DNA of 64,000 nt from Lepas anatifera (lineage: Eukaryota; Arthropoda; Thecostraca; Lepadidae), in NCBI GenBank assembly GCA_034440635.1, contig JAOTON010002073.1:1649001-1713000 (forward strand). The letters are read 5' to 3'. Under the pieces are notes generated by a model, which worked only from the letters and a program-made list of their open reading frames with translations, searched no databases and had not been told where the DNA came from. Of the stretch, positions 57,801 to 61,840 are shown in pieces. Each line of letters begins with the position of its first letter. Within the stretch, counting starts at the first letter, position 1. Position numbers and translations under genes: made by a program.

Positions 57801-58803
57801 CCGCTTCTCCTCGACAACATGTTTTCGAGCTCTTTTTAGCGTCACCTGCCAATACAGGCAAGAGTTATGCACTCCAGTGAGTGGTCTTTAAACCGGACAA
57901 CGGCCCAGAATTCGCTTAACGGCTCCAGCCCGGGTCGTCAATGCAACGTGTGATATGGCAACAATCAGGACGAAAACACTGTTAATTGGATTTGTTCTGA
58001 CGCTGTGAGGTCAGCTCATTACATTCGGGGAGGGTTATGACAAAATCAACGAACCTGTCATCAGCAAACACTTGTTTGCAAAAACTAGATAGAGCACTTG
58101 GAGAAAAAATTGCAAATGCTCAGCGTAGCTGTCGATTTCTTGTTTGGGGGCTATCACGAAAGCATGGGCCAAAGTCGTGCTGATTCCATATTTGCATTCT
58201 GTAACTACTTACTAGCCTATCGATCGTCTTTTACCAATGACCTCAACATGGAAAAAATCCAACTTGGATTTTTGGATGCGTTTCATTCCTCAAATGCATG
58301 ACGTTATCGTTACGTGTCATTATTCATGTTTGAGCTATGAGGATGTAGACCGCGTGCTCTCCACACTTCCCTACTAACTGCATCCGCAGTGACAATCCAG
58401 CTGAAACAGTACTACAATTTCTTCGCTGCTAGTGTTACCTTACACCGATCACAGGCGAGGCAATACATTTAATCACAAAATAGATTATACCACTGTTGTC
58501 TCTCAGGCTGCCTGGTCTGAGGCGGGGAAACTAGGGTTAATTAGCAATGACTCCCGCCTGGCTCGTACGTCCCGGAAGCCTCCCTATGACGCTGCCGCTG
58601 GCTTCCAGAGCGGTTCTGTCCCCAACAACAGCATGCTGACGCCGTCGGCCAGCGCCCTGGCACGTCGAAAGTCGGCGGCGGGCCCAGCCGGCCTGGGTCT
58701 CGGCTCCGCAGGACTGCCCTCATCGCTGCACCGCCGCCGCAGCTCCTTCGTAGCGCCTGGCGCCGCCGGCTCCGGCCTGCTGCAGCAGCTCAGCACTGGC
58801 GTG
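10557..58803 (+). CDS. SCYL2: SCY1-like protein 2 (SCYL2-type pseudokinase), C-terminal two thirds, nine exons
   Basis: SCYL2 is a kinase-like protein without normal catalysis that works in clathrin-coated vesicle traffic between the trans-Golgi network and endosomes. Exons seen here: 10557-10671, 22982-23127, 23565-23718, 26274-26390, 28563-28695, 38323-38494, 51142-51352, 53341-53564 and 58507-58803. All eight introns begin GT and end AG. Boundary phases agree at every junction, although exon 7 needs a one-base correction internally. Exons 1-6 and the start of exon 7 align collinearly, without large gaps, with my memory of the helical HEAT-repeat region of vertebrate SCYL2, for example [21 protein letters not shown] and [18 protein letters not shown]. 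Exons 7-9 encode a serine- and arginine-rich tail. The kinase-like domain is outside the window to the left. No convincing stop exon follows exon 9. SCYL1 or SCYL3 are less likely because the tail and helix order fit SCYL2 better. Confidence 0.82.
11646..12172 (+). mobile_element. TTAA-flanked element family A, 3'-truncated copy
   Basis: It begins TTAACACC and lacks the GC-rich subterminal palindrome, then follows the full-length copy at 60999-61840 base for base with modest divergence. Shared landmarks are the TCGAGTTTTTCGGAG block, AGGTCATCTCAGGTCAGGTC, CATTGGAAATACAT and the central 23-bp palindrome at 12095-12117. Similarity stops near 12172, so about the last 300 bp and the right terminus are missing. 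Confidence 0.85.
12610..13050 (+). repeat. Interspersed repeat family B, copy 1
   Basis: Collinear with the reverse complement of 40948-41330. Shared blocks include GGTCAAGGTCAAACC, a following CGCCC...GCTATAGCGC-type block, and GAAACTTTCAGAGAACATTG-type sequence at the end. It holds several TCAAGGTCA and AGGTCA hexamers (near 12740, 12762, 12886 and 12893). No terminal inverted repeats were found. Confidence 0.7.
14731..14850. repeat. 30-bp tandem repeat, four copies
   Basis: The core TTTGCACGGGTCACGTCTAT recurs at 14741, 14771, 14801 and 14833, giving periods of 30, 30 and 32. Each is followed by TTGAAGCTT-type sequence. The array ends in GGTCACGGGCGGG. Confidence 0.85.
15040..15260 (+). 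mobile_element. tRNA-derived SINE-like element (family D)
   Basis: A polymerase III B-box-like GGTTCAAATCC lies at 15101-15111 in a CCCGGGTTC context. About 60 bp later comes GAGAGTTTGCGACACCA (from 15170), the diverged form of the GAGTTGGCGACGCC body block of the copy at 54522-54720. The A box is not convincing, so this is an old copy. Confidence 0.5.
16690..16800 (-). mobile_element. tRNA-like head of a SINE, minus strand
   Basis: On the minus strand, GCAGTGGTCTGTCG is followed by CCCGAGTTCGAGTCCC, a near-perfect B box with its T-stem. The acceptor stem does not pair, so it is not a functional tRNA. A short tail (TTCTCTGAATAAGAGTG) follows. Confidence 0.5.
17641..17990. repeat. 21-bp tandem array, increasingly degenerate
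   Basis: Units of the form GGTACGAGCTAGGGTTGAACG start at 17665 and 17686 and continue at 21-bp spacing for about ten copies to roughly 17870. They then decay to about 17990. A short stray piece (GAATGAGCTAGGCTTGAGC) is seen near 18750. Confidence 0.85.
18770..18875 (-). mobile_element. Possible tRNA-like SINE head, minus strand
   Basis: On the minus strand, CCAGTCGGTCAGCGCACG (A-box-like, as in tRNA-derived SINEs) lies upstream of GTGGGCTCGAGCCCGCCC (B-box-like with a T-stem). No body or tail could be delimited. Confidence 0.35.
19846..19894. repeat. (TA)n microsatellite
   Basis: About 24 uninterrupted TA units. The adjacent open frame of Tyr-Ile repeats is an artefact. Confidence 0.95.
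22905..22970. repeat. (CT)n tract next to the exon 2 acceptor
   Basis: A run of CT units ends about 10 bases before the acceptor AACCGTTACAG of SCYL2 exon 2. It therefore serves as an unusually long polypyrimidine tract. Length variation here could affect acceptor strength; this is inference. Confidence 0.9.
22982..23127 (+). CDS. SCYL2: SCYL2 exon 2 of window
   Basis: 146 nt, phase 0 in, phase 2 out, donor CAG|GTATAT. The peptide starts [20 protein letters not shown] and ends [11 protein letters not shown]. It corresponds to the SCYL2 stretch with an ILPCLTSEF-type helix followed by a KEEYVKLILPEL-type helix. The acceptor follows a long CT repeat. Confidence 0.85.
23128..23564 (+). other. 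SCYL2: SCYL2 intron 2 (437 bp)
   Basis: The shortest intron of the set. It holds imperfect GA-rich low-complexity sequence at 23205-23395. No gene or mobile element is visible. Confidence 0.8.
23565..23718 (+). CDS. SCYL2: SCYL2 exon 3 of window
   Basis: 154 nt, phase 2 in, phase 0 out, acceptor TTACACCAG, donor CAG|GTAATG. The peptide contains [19 protein letters not shown], then [20 protein letters not shown] and TSTAQIQ. This is the best family match in the window: SCYL2 has a GPVFKQQEPIQ start, a LLTKTPPDEI turn and an APSIQIQ end at these positions. Confidence 0.88.
24383..24487. repeat. 35-bp tandem repeat, three copies
   Basis: ATCCCATCACATCACTGGTG recurs at 24392, 24427 and 24462, an exact 35-bp period. 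It lies at the downstream (3') side of the minus-strand reverse-transcriptase fragment, so it may be part of that element's 3' end. Confidence 0.9.
24473..24945 (-). pseudogene. C-terminal fragment of a non-LTR reverse transcriptase
   Basis: The minus-strand frame at 24700-24945 reads [20 protein letters not shown], then [20 protein letters not shown] and [19 protein letters not shown]. This has the pattern of the post-polymerase region of Jockey-like elements (a YGCE...LE..Q..C...A...LP block and a GIP... helix). The frame then shifts into the one at 24473-24829, whose [20 protein letters not shown] may be its continuation. No polymerase core is present. The assignment is by resemblance. Confidence 0.5.
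25270..25530 (-). repeat. Possible diverged family C copy
   Basis: On the minus strand it begins CTGAAAGGGAATATGG and continues CCTTCATGAGATTTGAACC, resembling the start of family C at 3355 and 40393. The rest is too diverged for a firm call. Confidence 0.3.
26274..26390 (+). CDS. SCYL2: SCYL2 exon 4 of window
   Basis: 117 nt, 39 codons, phase 0 on both sides, acceptor CTACCGGCAG, donor CTG|GTAAGC. The peptide [20 protein letters not shown] continues [19 protein letters not shown]. It aligns with the SCYL2 stretch ELCLNIIPTFANLIDYPSMK followed by a LIPRIKNACLQTSS-type helix. Confidence 0.87.
26441..26612 (-). mobile_element. tRNA-derived SINE-like element (family D), minus strand
   Basis: On the minus strand: a head with GCAGTGTTTCGCACGCTCGC, a B box GGTTCAACGCC (plus-strand 26535-26545) in a CCCGGG context, and then the body block AAAGAGTTGGCGACGCCAAG (plus-strand 26460-26479) shared with the copy at 54640. 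Confidence 0.6.
27370..27490 (-). mobile_element. Possible SINE head, minus strand
   Basis: The plus strand reads CGCACGCGCTAACCGACCGT followed by GCCACCAAGTGTCATTC. This resembles the inverted head of the SINE at 26441-26612 (GTGCGAAACACTGCACCACT and GTCATCC). The rest is weakly conserved. Confidence 0.35.
27536..27620. repeat. (CT)n microsatellite with TCGC interruptions
   Basis: CT units with CCCT and TCGC variants. The Ser/Leu and Arg/Glu frames across it are artefacts. Confidence 0.95.
28563..28695 (+). CDS. SCYL2: SCYL2 exon 5 of window
   Basis: 133 nt, phase 0 in, phase 1 out, acceptor TCCACTGCAG, donor TCA|GTAAGT. The peptide [20 protein letters not shown] continues [19 protein letters not shown] and IQATV. 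It matches the SCYL2 helices with LVCLGKILEYLDKW and LDDILPFLQQI. Confidence 0.87.
29231..29285. repeat. (TA)n microsatellite
   Basis: About 27 TA units. The Tyr-Ile frames on both strands are artefacts. Confidence 0.95.
29427..29471. repeat. Short hairpin around a (TA)n loop
   Basis: GAGATCTTCTATAACT is matched 29 bases later by AGTTATGGTAGATCTC, 14 of 16 positions pairing across an AT-only loop. Its role is unknown. Confidence 0.6.
32210..33234 (+). mobile_element. TTAACCC-ended piggyBac-like nonautonomous element (family A2)
   Basis: TTAA lies at both ends (32210-32213 and 33231-33234). Inside are inverted repeats: left CCCGCGCCCCACCGGGGTC, right its complement with one change (GACCCCGGTGGGGCGAGGG). 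A second inverted pair lies further in (GCCATCGATGCCCCT and AGGGGCATCGATGACC). TTAA duplication with termini beginning CCC is the signature of piggyBac transposons. The interior of about 1 kb has no transposase frame and carries many GGTCA/TGACC motifs, so it is a MITE-like derivative. Confidence 0.85.
34769..35167. repeat. Fold-back structure with an internal 119-bp duplication
   Basis: The outer arms CTGTTATTGTCCTGGATTAT (34769-34788) and ATAATCCAGGACAATAACAG (35148-35167) are exact reverse complements. Pairing continues inward with interruptions through TTTCGTATGCTGAA-type and AGGCGTAGTGCG blocks. Inside, a 119-bp unit starting TTGCAGTTCTACCGT is repeated at 34812 and 34931, each copy ending in GAGTAGTGCGGTGC. 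The pattern could be a Foldback-type element or a stem-loop repeat; no protein is encoded. Confidence 0.8.
36714..36881. mobile_element. hAT-like MITE, 168 bp
   Basis: The left end CAGTGGCGGAT and right end ATCTGCCACTG are inverted repeats, of the CAGGGGCGGATCC type common in hAT-like MITEs. The flanking octamers GCTATTTG and TCTAGTTG agree at 6 of 8 bases, a plausible decayed target duplication. The interior is an imperfect self-complementary stretch (AGCCCTCCCCTTCCC against GGGAAGGCTGGAACC). Confidence 0.65.
38323..38494 (+). CDS. SCYL2: SCYL2 exon 6 of window (end of HEAT region)
   Basis: 172 nt, phase 1 in, phase 2 out, acceptor TTTCTGCGACAG, donor ACAG|GTGACA. The peptide [20 protein letters not shown] continues [20 protein letters not shown] and [16 protein letters not shown]. 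It aligns with the SCYL2 segment from GIYKCTFTHKKLGITKEQLA to FISVIKEMLNRLES. The donor is followed directly by GGGA/GA repeats. Confidence 0.88.
38500..38582. repeat. (GGGA)n and (GA)n low-complexity tract
   Basis: GGGA units followed by GA units start six bases after the exon 6 donor. Any Gly/Arg/Glu frame here is an artefact. Confidence 0.9.
40390..40680 (+). repeat. Interspersed repeat family C, copy 2
   Basis: Begins AAAAGGAATGTGGCGAATTC. Collinear with 60195-60475: the TGATTGAACTGAGAT block, GCCGAGAAXCC..TTGA(T/C)CGATATTT and TCGACCCC.CCTCC(C)TGG blocks, and a closing GGACCTCTT block occur in the same order. Confidence 0.65.
40948..41330 (-). repeat. Interspersed repeat family B, copy 2
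   Basis: The reverse complement is collinear with 12610-13050 and, at its start, with 53035-53220. The head contains CACCAGTTTGTCTGCACTGC, a near-palindrome around CTGCAGTGCAG on the plus strand (41279-41293). TGACCTTGA and GGTCAAGGTC motifs recur throughout. Confidence 0.7.
43199..43263. repeat. (CT)n microsatellite
   Basis: CT units ending in CGCT variants. The frames across it are artefacts. Confidence 0.95.
43968..44850 (-). pseudogene. CR1-like non-LTR retrotransposon, C-terminal fragment
   Basis: On the minus strand the frame at 44438-44740 contains a post-polymerase region ending KLDLPALLS. The next frame (44234-44431) reads [20 protein letters not shown] and ends [25 protein letters not shown]...LF...R....S..FxxRLxN block followed by a final short helix with FK/YKKR is typical of the C-terminus of CR1-like ORF2 proteins. 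A noncoding 3' region of about 250 bp leads to a tandem of TTTA units (plus strand 43971-43990), which read on the minus strand is an AAAT-type 3' tail. The polymerase core is missing; this is a 5'-truncated dead copy. Confidence 0.65.
47809..47949 (+). CDS. Small CpG-rich open frame, 46 codons, uncertain
   Basis: The ATG sits in AGTATGGCG (A at -3 and G at +4, a strong Kozak context) inside a local GC- and CpG-rich patch. The peptide starts [20 protein letters not shown] and is arginine-rich, with a single acidic residue, like a mitochondrial targeting presequence. It ends in a stop at 47947-47949 with no obvious downstream exon. It could be a first exon of a nested gene, a decayed pseudogene or chance; I cannot tell. 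Confidence 0.2.
   Translation: MAATLAPPLRWAAWRALRRRSVGWNRTAGRRGSEPVGVRLRAKLGL
48606..49447 (-). mobile_element. TTAA-flanked element family A, full-length copy (reverse)
   Basis: TTAA occurs at 48606-48609 and 49444-49447. The termini CACGCGCATTGACGGGG and CCCCGTCAATGCGCGTG are perfect inverted repeats. Length including both TTAA is 842 bp, the same as the copy at 60999-61840, of which it is the reverse complement with modest divergence. The central palindrome is at 48953-48975. No transposase frame is present; the short frames inside are noncoding. It is a MITE-like nonautonomous DNA element. Confidence 0.9.
49894..50638 (+). mobile_element. Family A element, 5'-truncated copy
   Basis: It starts at CGCGCCGCCGTACTTGG, inside the family, so it lacks the left terminus and subterminal palindrome. 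It then follows the 60999-61840 copy. The right end is diverged (AACCCCGCCCATGCCCGTGG then TAA instead of the canonical terminus). It sits about 450 bp from the oppositely oriented full-length copy. Confidence 0.85.
51142..51352 (+). CDS. SCYL2: SCYL2 exon 7 of window, with a reading-frame conflict
   Basis: Using the acceptor GGTCATCAG|G, the frame carried over from exon 6 reads [20 protein letters not shown]. This fits the SCYL2 family (an HKTKLEQL-type helix follows MLNRLE), but it stops at 51278-51280. The frame one base earlier reads [20 protein letters not shown], then [20 protein letters not shown] and [13 protein letters not shown]. It reaches the donor T|GTCAGT at 51353 in phase 1, exactly the phase exon 8 needs. 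One base therefore seems to be missing between about 51180 and 51230. An alternative is an upstream acceptor at 51122, which keeps the second frame open throughout but loses the family-like start. Confidence 0.65.
51369..51440. repeat. (CT)n microsatellite just inside intron 7
   Basis: About 35 uninterrupted CT units, starting 16 bases after the exon 7 donor. Confidence 0.95.
51730..51870. repeat. Twin (TA)n tracts with inverted flanks
   Basis: (TA)n at 51730-51754, then GCATGCCTCTCTCTCTC, then (TA)n at 51789-51848. The second tract is bounded by TGCATGCG on the left and CGCATGCA on the right. The whole block can fold into a long AT hairpin. Confidence 0.85.
53035..53220 (+). repeat. Family B repeat, partial copy 3
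   Basis: Starts GGTCGCACCAGTTTGTCTGC, as the reverse complement of 41273-41330 does, followed by an AGTGATGATTTCATAACG block, TCACATGAAGGTCAAGG and CATTGGCCCCAGTGCTTCTG. It ends before the middle of the family. Confidence 0.65.
53341..53564 (+). CDS. SCYL2: SCYL2 exon 8 of window (Ser/Arg-rich tail)
   Basis: 224 nt, phase 1 in, phase 0 out, donor CCCTCT|GTAAGT. The peptide begins [20 protein letters not shown], continues [18 protein letters not shown], and ends [20 protein letters not shown] plus NLSPPS. It contains three R-R-x-S motifs. The combination of a GRRLSDN box, a TPKIR box and RRHSS...ERR...NLSPP resembles the tail of arthropod SCYL2 proteins as I remember them; it is not found in the vertebrate tail. 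GC content and codon choice match the other exons. Confidence 0.72.
54291..54350 (+). CDS. Candidate alternative terminal exon, uncertain
   Basis: After the acceptor TGACTCTTGTTTGCGCCAG a frame in phase 0, compatible with the exon 8 donor, reads [19 protein letters not shown] and stops at TGA (54348-54350). The peptide is lysine/arginine-rich. There is no clear polyadenylation signal close by. If used, it would end the protein early instead of joining exon 9. Confidence 0.22.
   Translation, partial: HLTKITTDEPKPRSRRRLK
54522..54720 (+). mobile_element. tRNA-derived SINE (family D), best copy
   Basis: The tRNA-like head has an A box TAGTTCAGTGG (54532-54542) that fits the consensus and a B box GGTTCACGTCC (54575-54585) with a perfect five-base T-stem (CCGGG/CCCGG). 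The seven-base acceptor ends do not pair, so it is a SINE head, not a tRNA gene. An A-rich linker and the body block GAGTTGGCGACGCC (54640-54653) follow. The same block is present in the copies at 26441 (minus) and, diverged, at 15170. Confidence 0.7.
58507..58803 (+). CDS. SCYL2: SCYL2 exon 9 of window (Ser/Arg-rich tail)
   Basis: 297 nt if the acceptor is TTGTCTCTCAG; phase 0 on both sides, donor GTG|GTGAGT. The peptide includes [40 protein letters not shown] and [20 protein letters not shown], ending LLQQLSTGV. Two more R-R-x-S motifs occur. The strong GC bias compared with the flanks and the GSGLLQQL ending suggest a conserved C-terminal region. The acceptor is not certain: an AG at 58543-58544 would shorten the exon. 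The frame stays open past the donor to 58926 because of the tandem repeat that follows. Confidence 0.65.
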
Positions 58804-58980
58804 GTGAGTCAGACTGCCTCTGTACTTGGTGGTGAGTCAGACTCAGTAGCTCAGTTCTATCGAGGTGAGTCAGACTCAGTGGCTCAGAACTGGTGTGATA
58901 AGCTTTACTCAGAAGCTCAACATTAGTGTGGTGAGTCAGACTCAGCAGTTCAGCACTGGGGAAATGAGTCAGACCTAGCA
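58804..58980 (+). repeat. 33-bp tandem array repeating the exon 9 splice donor
   Basis: GTGAGTCAGACT occurs at 58804 (the donor itself), 58832, 58865 and 58931, with a decayed unit in between near 58898 and a variant (ATGAGTCAGACC) at 58964. Spacings are 28, 33, 66 and 33. Each unit also carries a CAGTAGCTCAG-type stretch like the 3' end of the exon (CAGCAGCTCAGCACTGG). Confidence 0.85.
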
Positions 58981-60998
58981 GCAATTATATAAAAAGAACC
59001 AAATGATCAGTTATTGATTATAATTAAAAATATTAATTATATACACCGTCATACTTTTCTCATTATGCGTTGTTATTAGTCGCTGAAGGGATAAGAGGAT
59101 ATGTGCCAAGACCAGCTTTTCCCATTGGGGCGCCTCAATGAACTCAGAAATAGATGCATCATGGGGGACACGGACAAAAGCGAAGTTTTATACTGATTCT
59201 GACAGTATGTTCAGGGATAGGAGACCGCAGCCGCTTTTAGAAGTAGCTTCTTTGTTCTTTAATCGCACCCGTAGATGAGTTACCGTTTATTTGTAAATGC
59301 AAACCATTAAACCCTAAACAAGGCGTGCGACATATCTTTTTGATGATACGTTTCTGATGGTTCTATTTTATCATGACATTCTTCGTCTATCAGATCTCCA
59401 CCGCCGTGTGATTTCTGTCAGCTTATCCTGCCGTGGCTGATGCACTTCTCCCCCAAGAAGACTATCTTGGTCGGGATCAGAGTGGCGGCCGGGGCTGGCT
59501 GGGCAGGAGAAATCCAATAACCGCAGCGCTGAGTCGACCGGTTTTGGTCGACCCATCCGCTCGGCCATTCTGACTAGTCGTCGACCTGCCACCGAGATTA
59601 AAACACCGTTTGCCGTGGACATCTGTAGCCGTTAAAGTTAAGGTCAAGATGTTAGGGTTAATTACGCCAAGACTATTTTCGTAGCGCAGTGAAACGACAG
59701 AATGAGCTGGACATTATGAGGAACGGTATATTGCTAATGCCGAAATGATCGCAAGTTGAATCTATGGAATAGGAGTGTCCGCTAAGCTGTGTTGAACCTT
59801 AAGCTTCACTCGTAGACAGACAGAGGAACTTGTGAAGTTATGATTCCTGTATACTTAAACCTGCAGATATTGTTGGACTTATTAGTTATAAAATACATCA
59901 TTGTCGTGATTGAGTCCCCAAAGAATTTCAAGCCGAACGAGATTCCAACATTGCATATTGCAATGCATATATGTGTCTAACTTACCGTTGACTCGCAGCA
60001 TTTGAAATATATACTTATTTCATTCACAAAAATGTTACCTGTCGGAGGCATGCACCCCAAAATGAAAGTATAAAAAGGCAAAAAGGCAGTTTCAAGCTCT
60101 GGTCTCCCGTTGTTGTGTTTTGTTAGGGTAGCTGGGGTTTGATGCAGCTGCTACGGTGACGTGGCGAAATTTATATTCTAATAGCAGCATATCTTCATTG
60201 AAAAGGAATGCGACATATTAATAATGATGATTGAACTGAGATAACCATGTGATAGGGCATGCCGAGAATCCTTGACCGATATTTCAATTTTCACCGAAAT
60301 TACCATTCACGGAGAGAAAAGGTAAACATGACTCCCCTATCGACCCCGCTCCTCCCCTGGCGGTCACGTGGTATGAGGTGGTGTGGGTAAGTGACGTAAT
60401 GCTAAAGCCAGGCTCCGCGGGAACATTATTCGGGCTTGGACCTCTTAGACCTACGTGCTAAACCTGACTTTGGTTGTAGTGACTATAAATACGCTTAAAA
60501 TTCTTCAATGAATTGTTTGAAACATGAAATATGCTTAAACACATCAGTAATATGTAAAACATCAAGAAAATAAACCAGTCCCACCTTGGGTCCTAATAAT
60601 AGTTTCTTTTATATACAAACACATCATTTGAATTCTTATCCATTTGTGGCTCAAATCAATGATGTTATATCTGGCGCAAAGCATCACCAAATCCTGACGG
60701 AAGGCGGATATGGAGACTTTTTACCACTAGAATAGAATTACCCAAAATATTGGGTTTTTGTGCCATTTTTCAGCAGAAATAAAGTCCAATTCAACATTTC
60801 AATAAAAGTACCCCTAAACCCTGTCCAGTCCAATTGAACAAAGGTGTCAGATTCCTTTTAAAATGATGAACCAAAAGCGTCAGAAAATGTATAGCAAGTT
60901 TCCTATAGAGCATAAGCAGCTGAATTGGGGCCCTATTTGATATTAACACCCAACAAATCCATTGTGGTCAAAACATGGGTGTAAGATTGGGAAAACAT
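58981..60998. other. Sequence downstream of exon 9
   Basis: Probably the next SCYL2 intron or 3' flank. It contains one family C copy (60195-60475). A GC-richer patch at 59390-59600 has an 83-codon minus-strand frame that I do not recognise. No convincing exon with a stop and polyadenylation signal for SCYL2 was found. Confidence 0.5.
60195..60475 (+). repeat. Interspersed repeat family C, copy 3
   Basis: Begins AAAAGGAATGCGACATATTA. Collinear with 40390-40680 through the GATTGAACTGAGATA block, CTTGACCGATATTTC, TCGACCCCGCTCCTCCCCTGG, the GTAAGTGACGTAATG block and GGACCTCTTAGACC. Confidence 0.65.
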
Positions 60999-61840
60999 TT
61001 AACACGCGCATTGACGGGGGCGGGTACCCGCCCCCTCGGGTTTTTCGGAGATAGCAAAAAACGGCGGCGCGTAGCGCCGCCGTACTTGGTATACCTTTTC
61101 CTCATCATTTTTACAACTTCTATGACAATTTTAAGGTTAGGTCATCTCAGGTCAGGTCACCAGTACAGGTCAAGTGACCAGACCTCAAAAAAAGTTCAAG
61201 ATAGCATAAGTCGGAGCAGGATGAACTTATCCGATTGAAACTCATATCACATAATGGCCCTATCAAGTTCTCTAGCATATGTTCCGGTATTTTTGATATC
61301 GATGACCTAAGGTCAGGTACGAGGCATGACCTCTCCATTGGAAATACATGGGAAAAATGGTTTTTACGGAATAACTCAGTAACGGATGGTGATAGAGCAT
61401 TTATTTTAGCTGCATTAGACTCGCCTGGGCCTTGCAGTTCTAATGATATGCATTTTATATAATTTGACCCTGACCTGACCTCAGGTCAGGTCAAATCCTT
61501 GATTTGACCTAGCAAGGTCAAATTATATATCATTCGATTCGGCTTGCTAAGAGGATTCATATAGTTCAAGTCGTTTTGCTCTATCTTTACTTGTTCAGAT
61601 GTAATGCCCGAAAAACTGAATTTTACATGTTATCCCTATGACGGGCATGTTTTGACCTCTCGTGACCTTAAATGTGACCTGACAAAAAATGGTTGAAATG
61701 TTTTCGATGGAGAAGTGGATGGGCAGCCCAACGCCGTTTACCGTTTTTCGCTACCTACCGTGGTTCTCGAGATCTTAGGGGCGGGTACCCGCCCCCCGTC
61801 AATGCGAAGGTGGCTCAGACCCCGTCAATGCGCGTGTTAA
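60999..61840 (+). mobile_element. TTAA-flanked element family A, full-length copy (forward)
   Basis: TTAA occurs at 60999-61002 and 61837-61840. Terminal inverted repeats are CACGCGCATTGACGGGG and its exact complement. Next to the left terminus is the perfect palindrome GGGCGGGTACCCGCCC; it occurs again near the right end, separated from the terminus by a duplicated CCCCGTCAATGCG stretch. The interior has a CGGCGGCG..CGCCGCCG stem, AGGTCA-type motifs near 61138-61190, and the 23-bp central palindrome at 61471-61493. The length of 842 bp equals that of the reverse copy at 48606-49447. No coding capacity. Confidence 0.92.

Larger units (their letters stand above)
53565..58506 (+). other. SCYL2: SCYL2 intron 8 (4.9 kb)
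   Basis: Holds a small candidate exon (54291-54350), a SINE-like element (54522-54720) and an AGGTCA-containing stretch at about 55840-56250 that may be another old repeat. The 142-codon minus-strand frame at 56268-56696 matches no family I know. The rest of 56700-58500 shows nothing recognisable. Confidence 0.65.
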
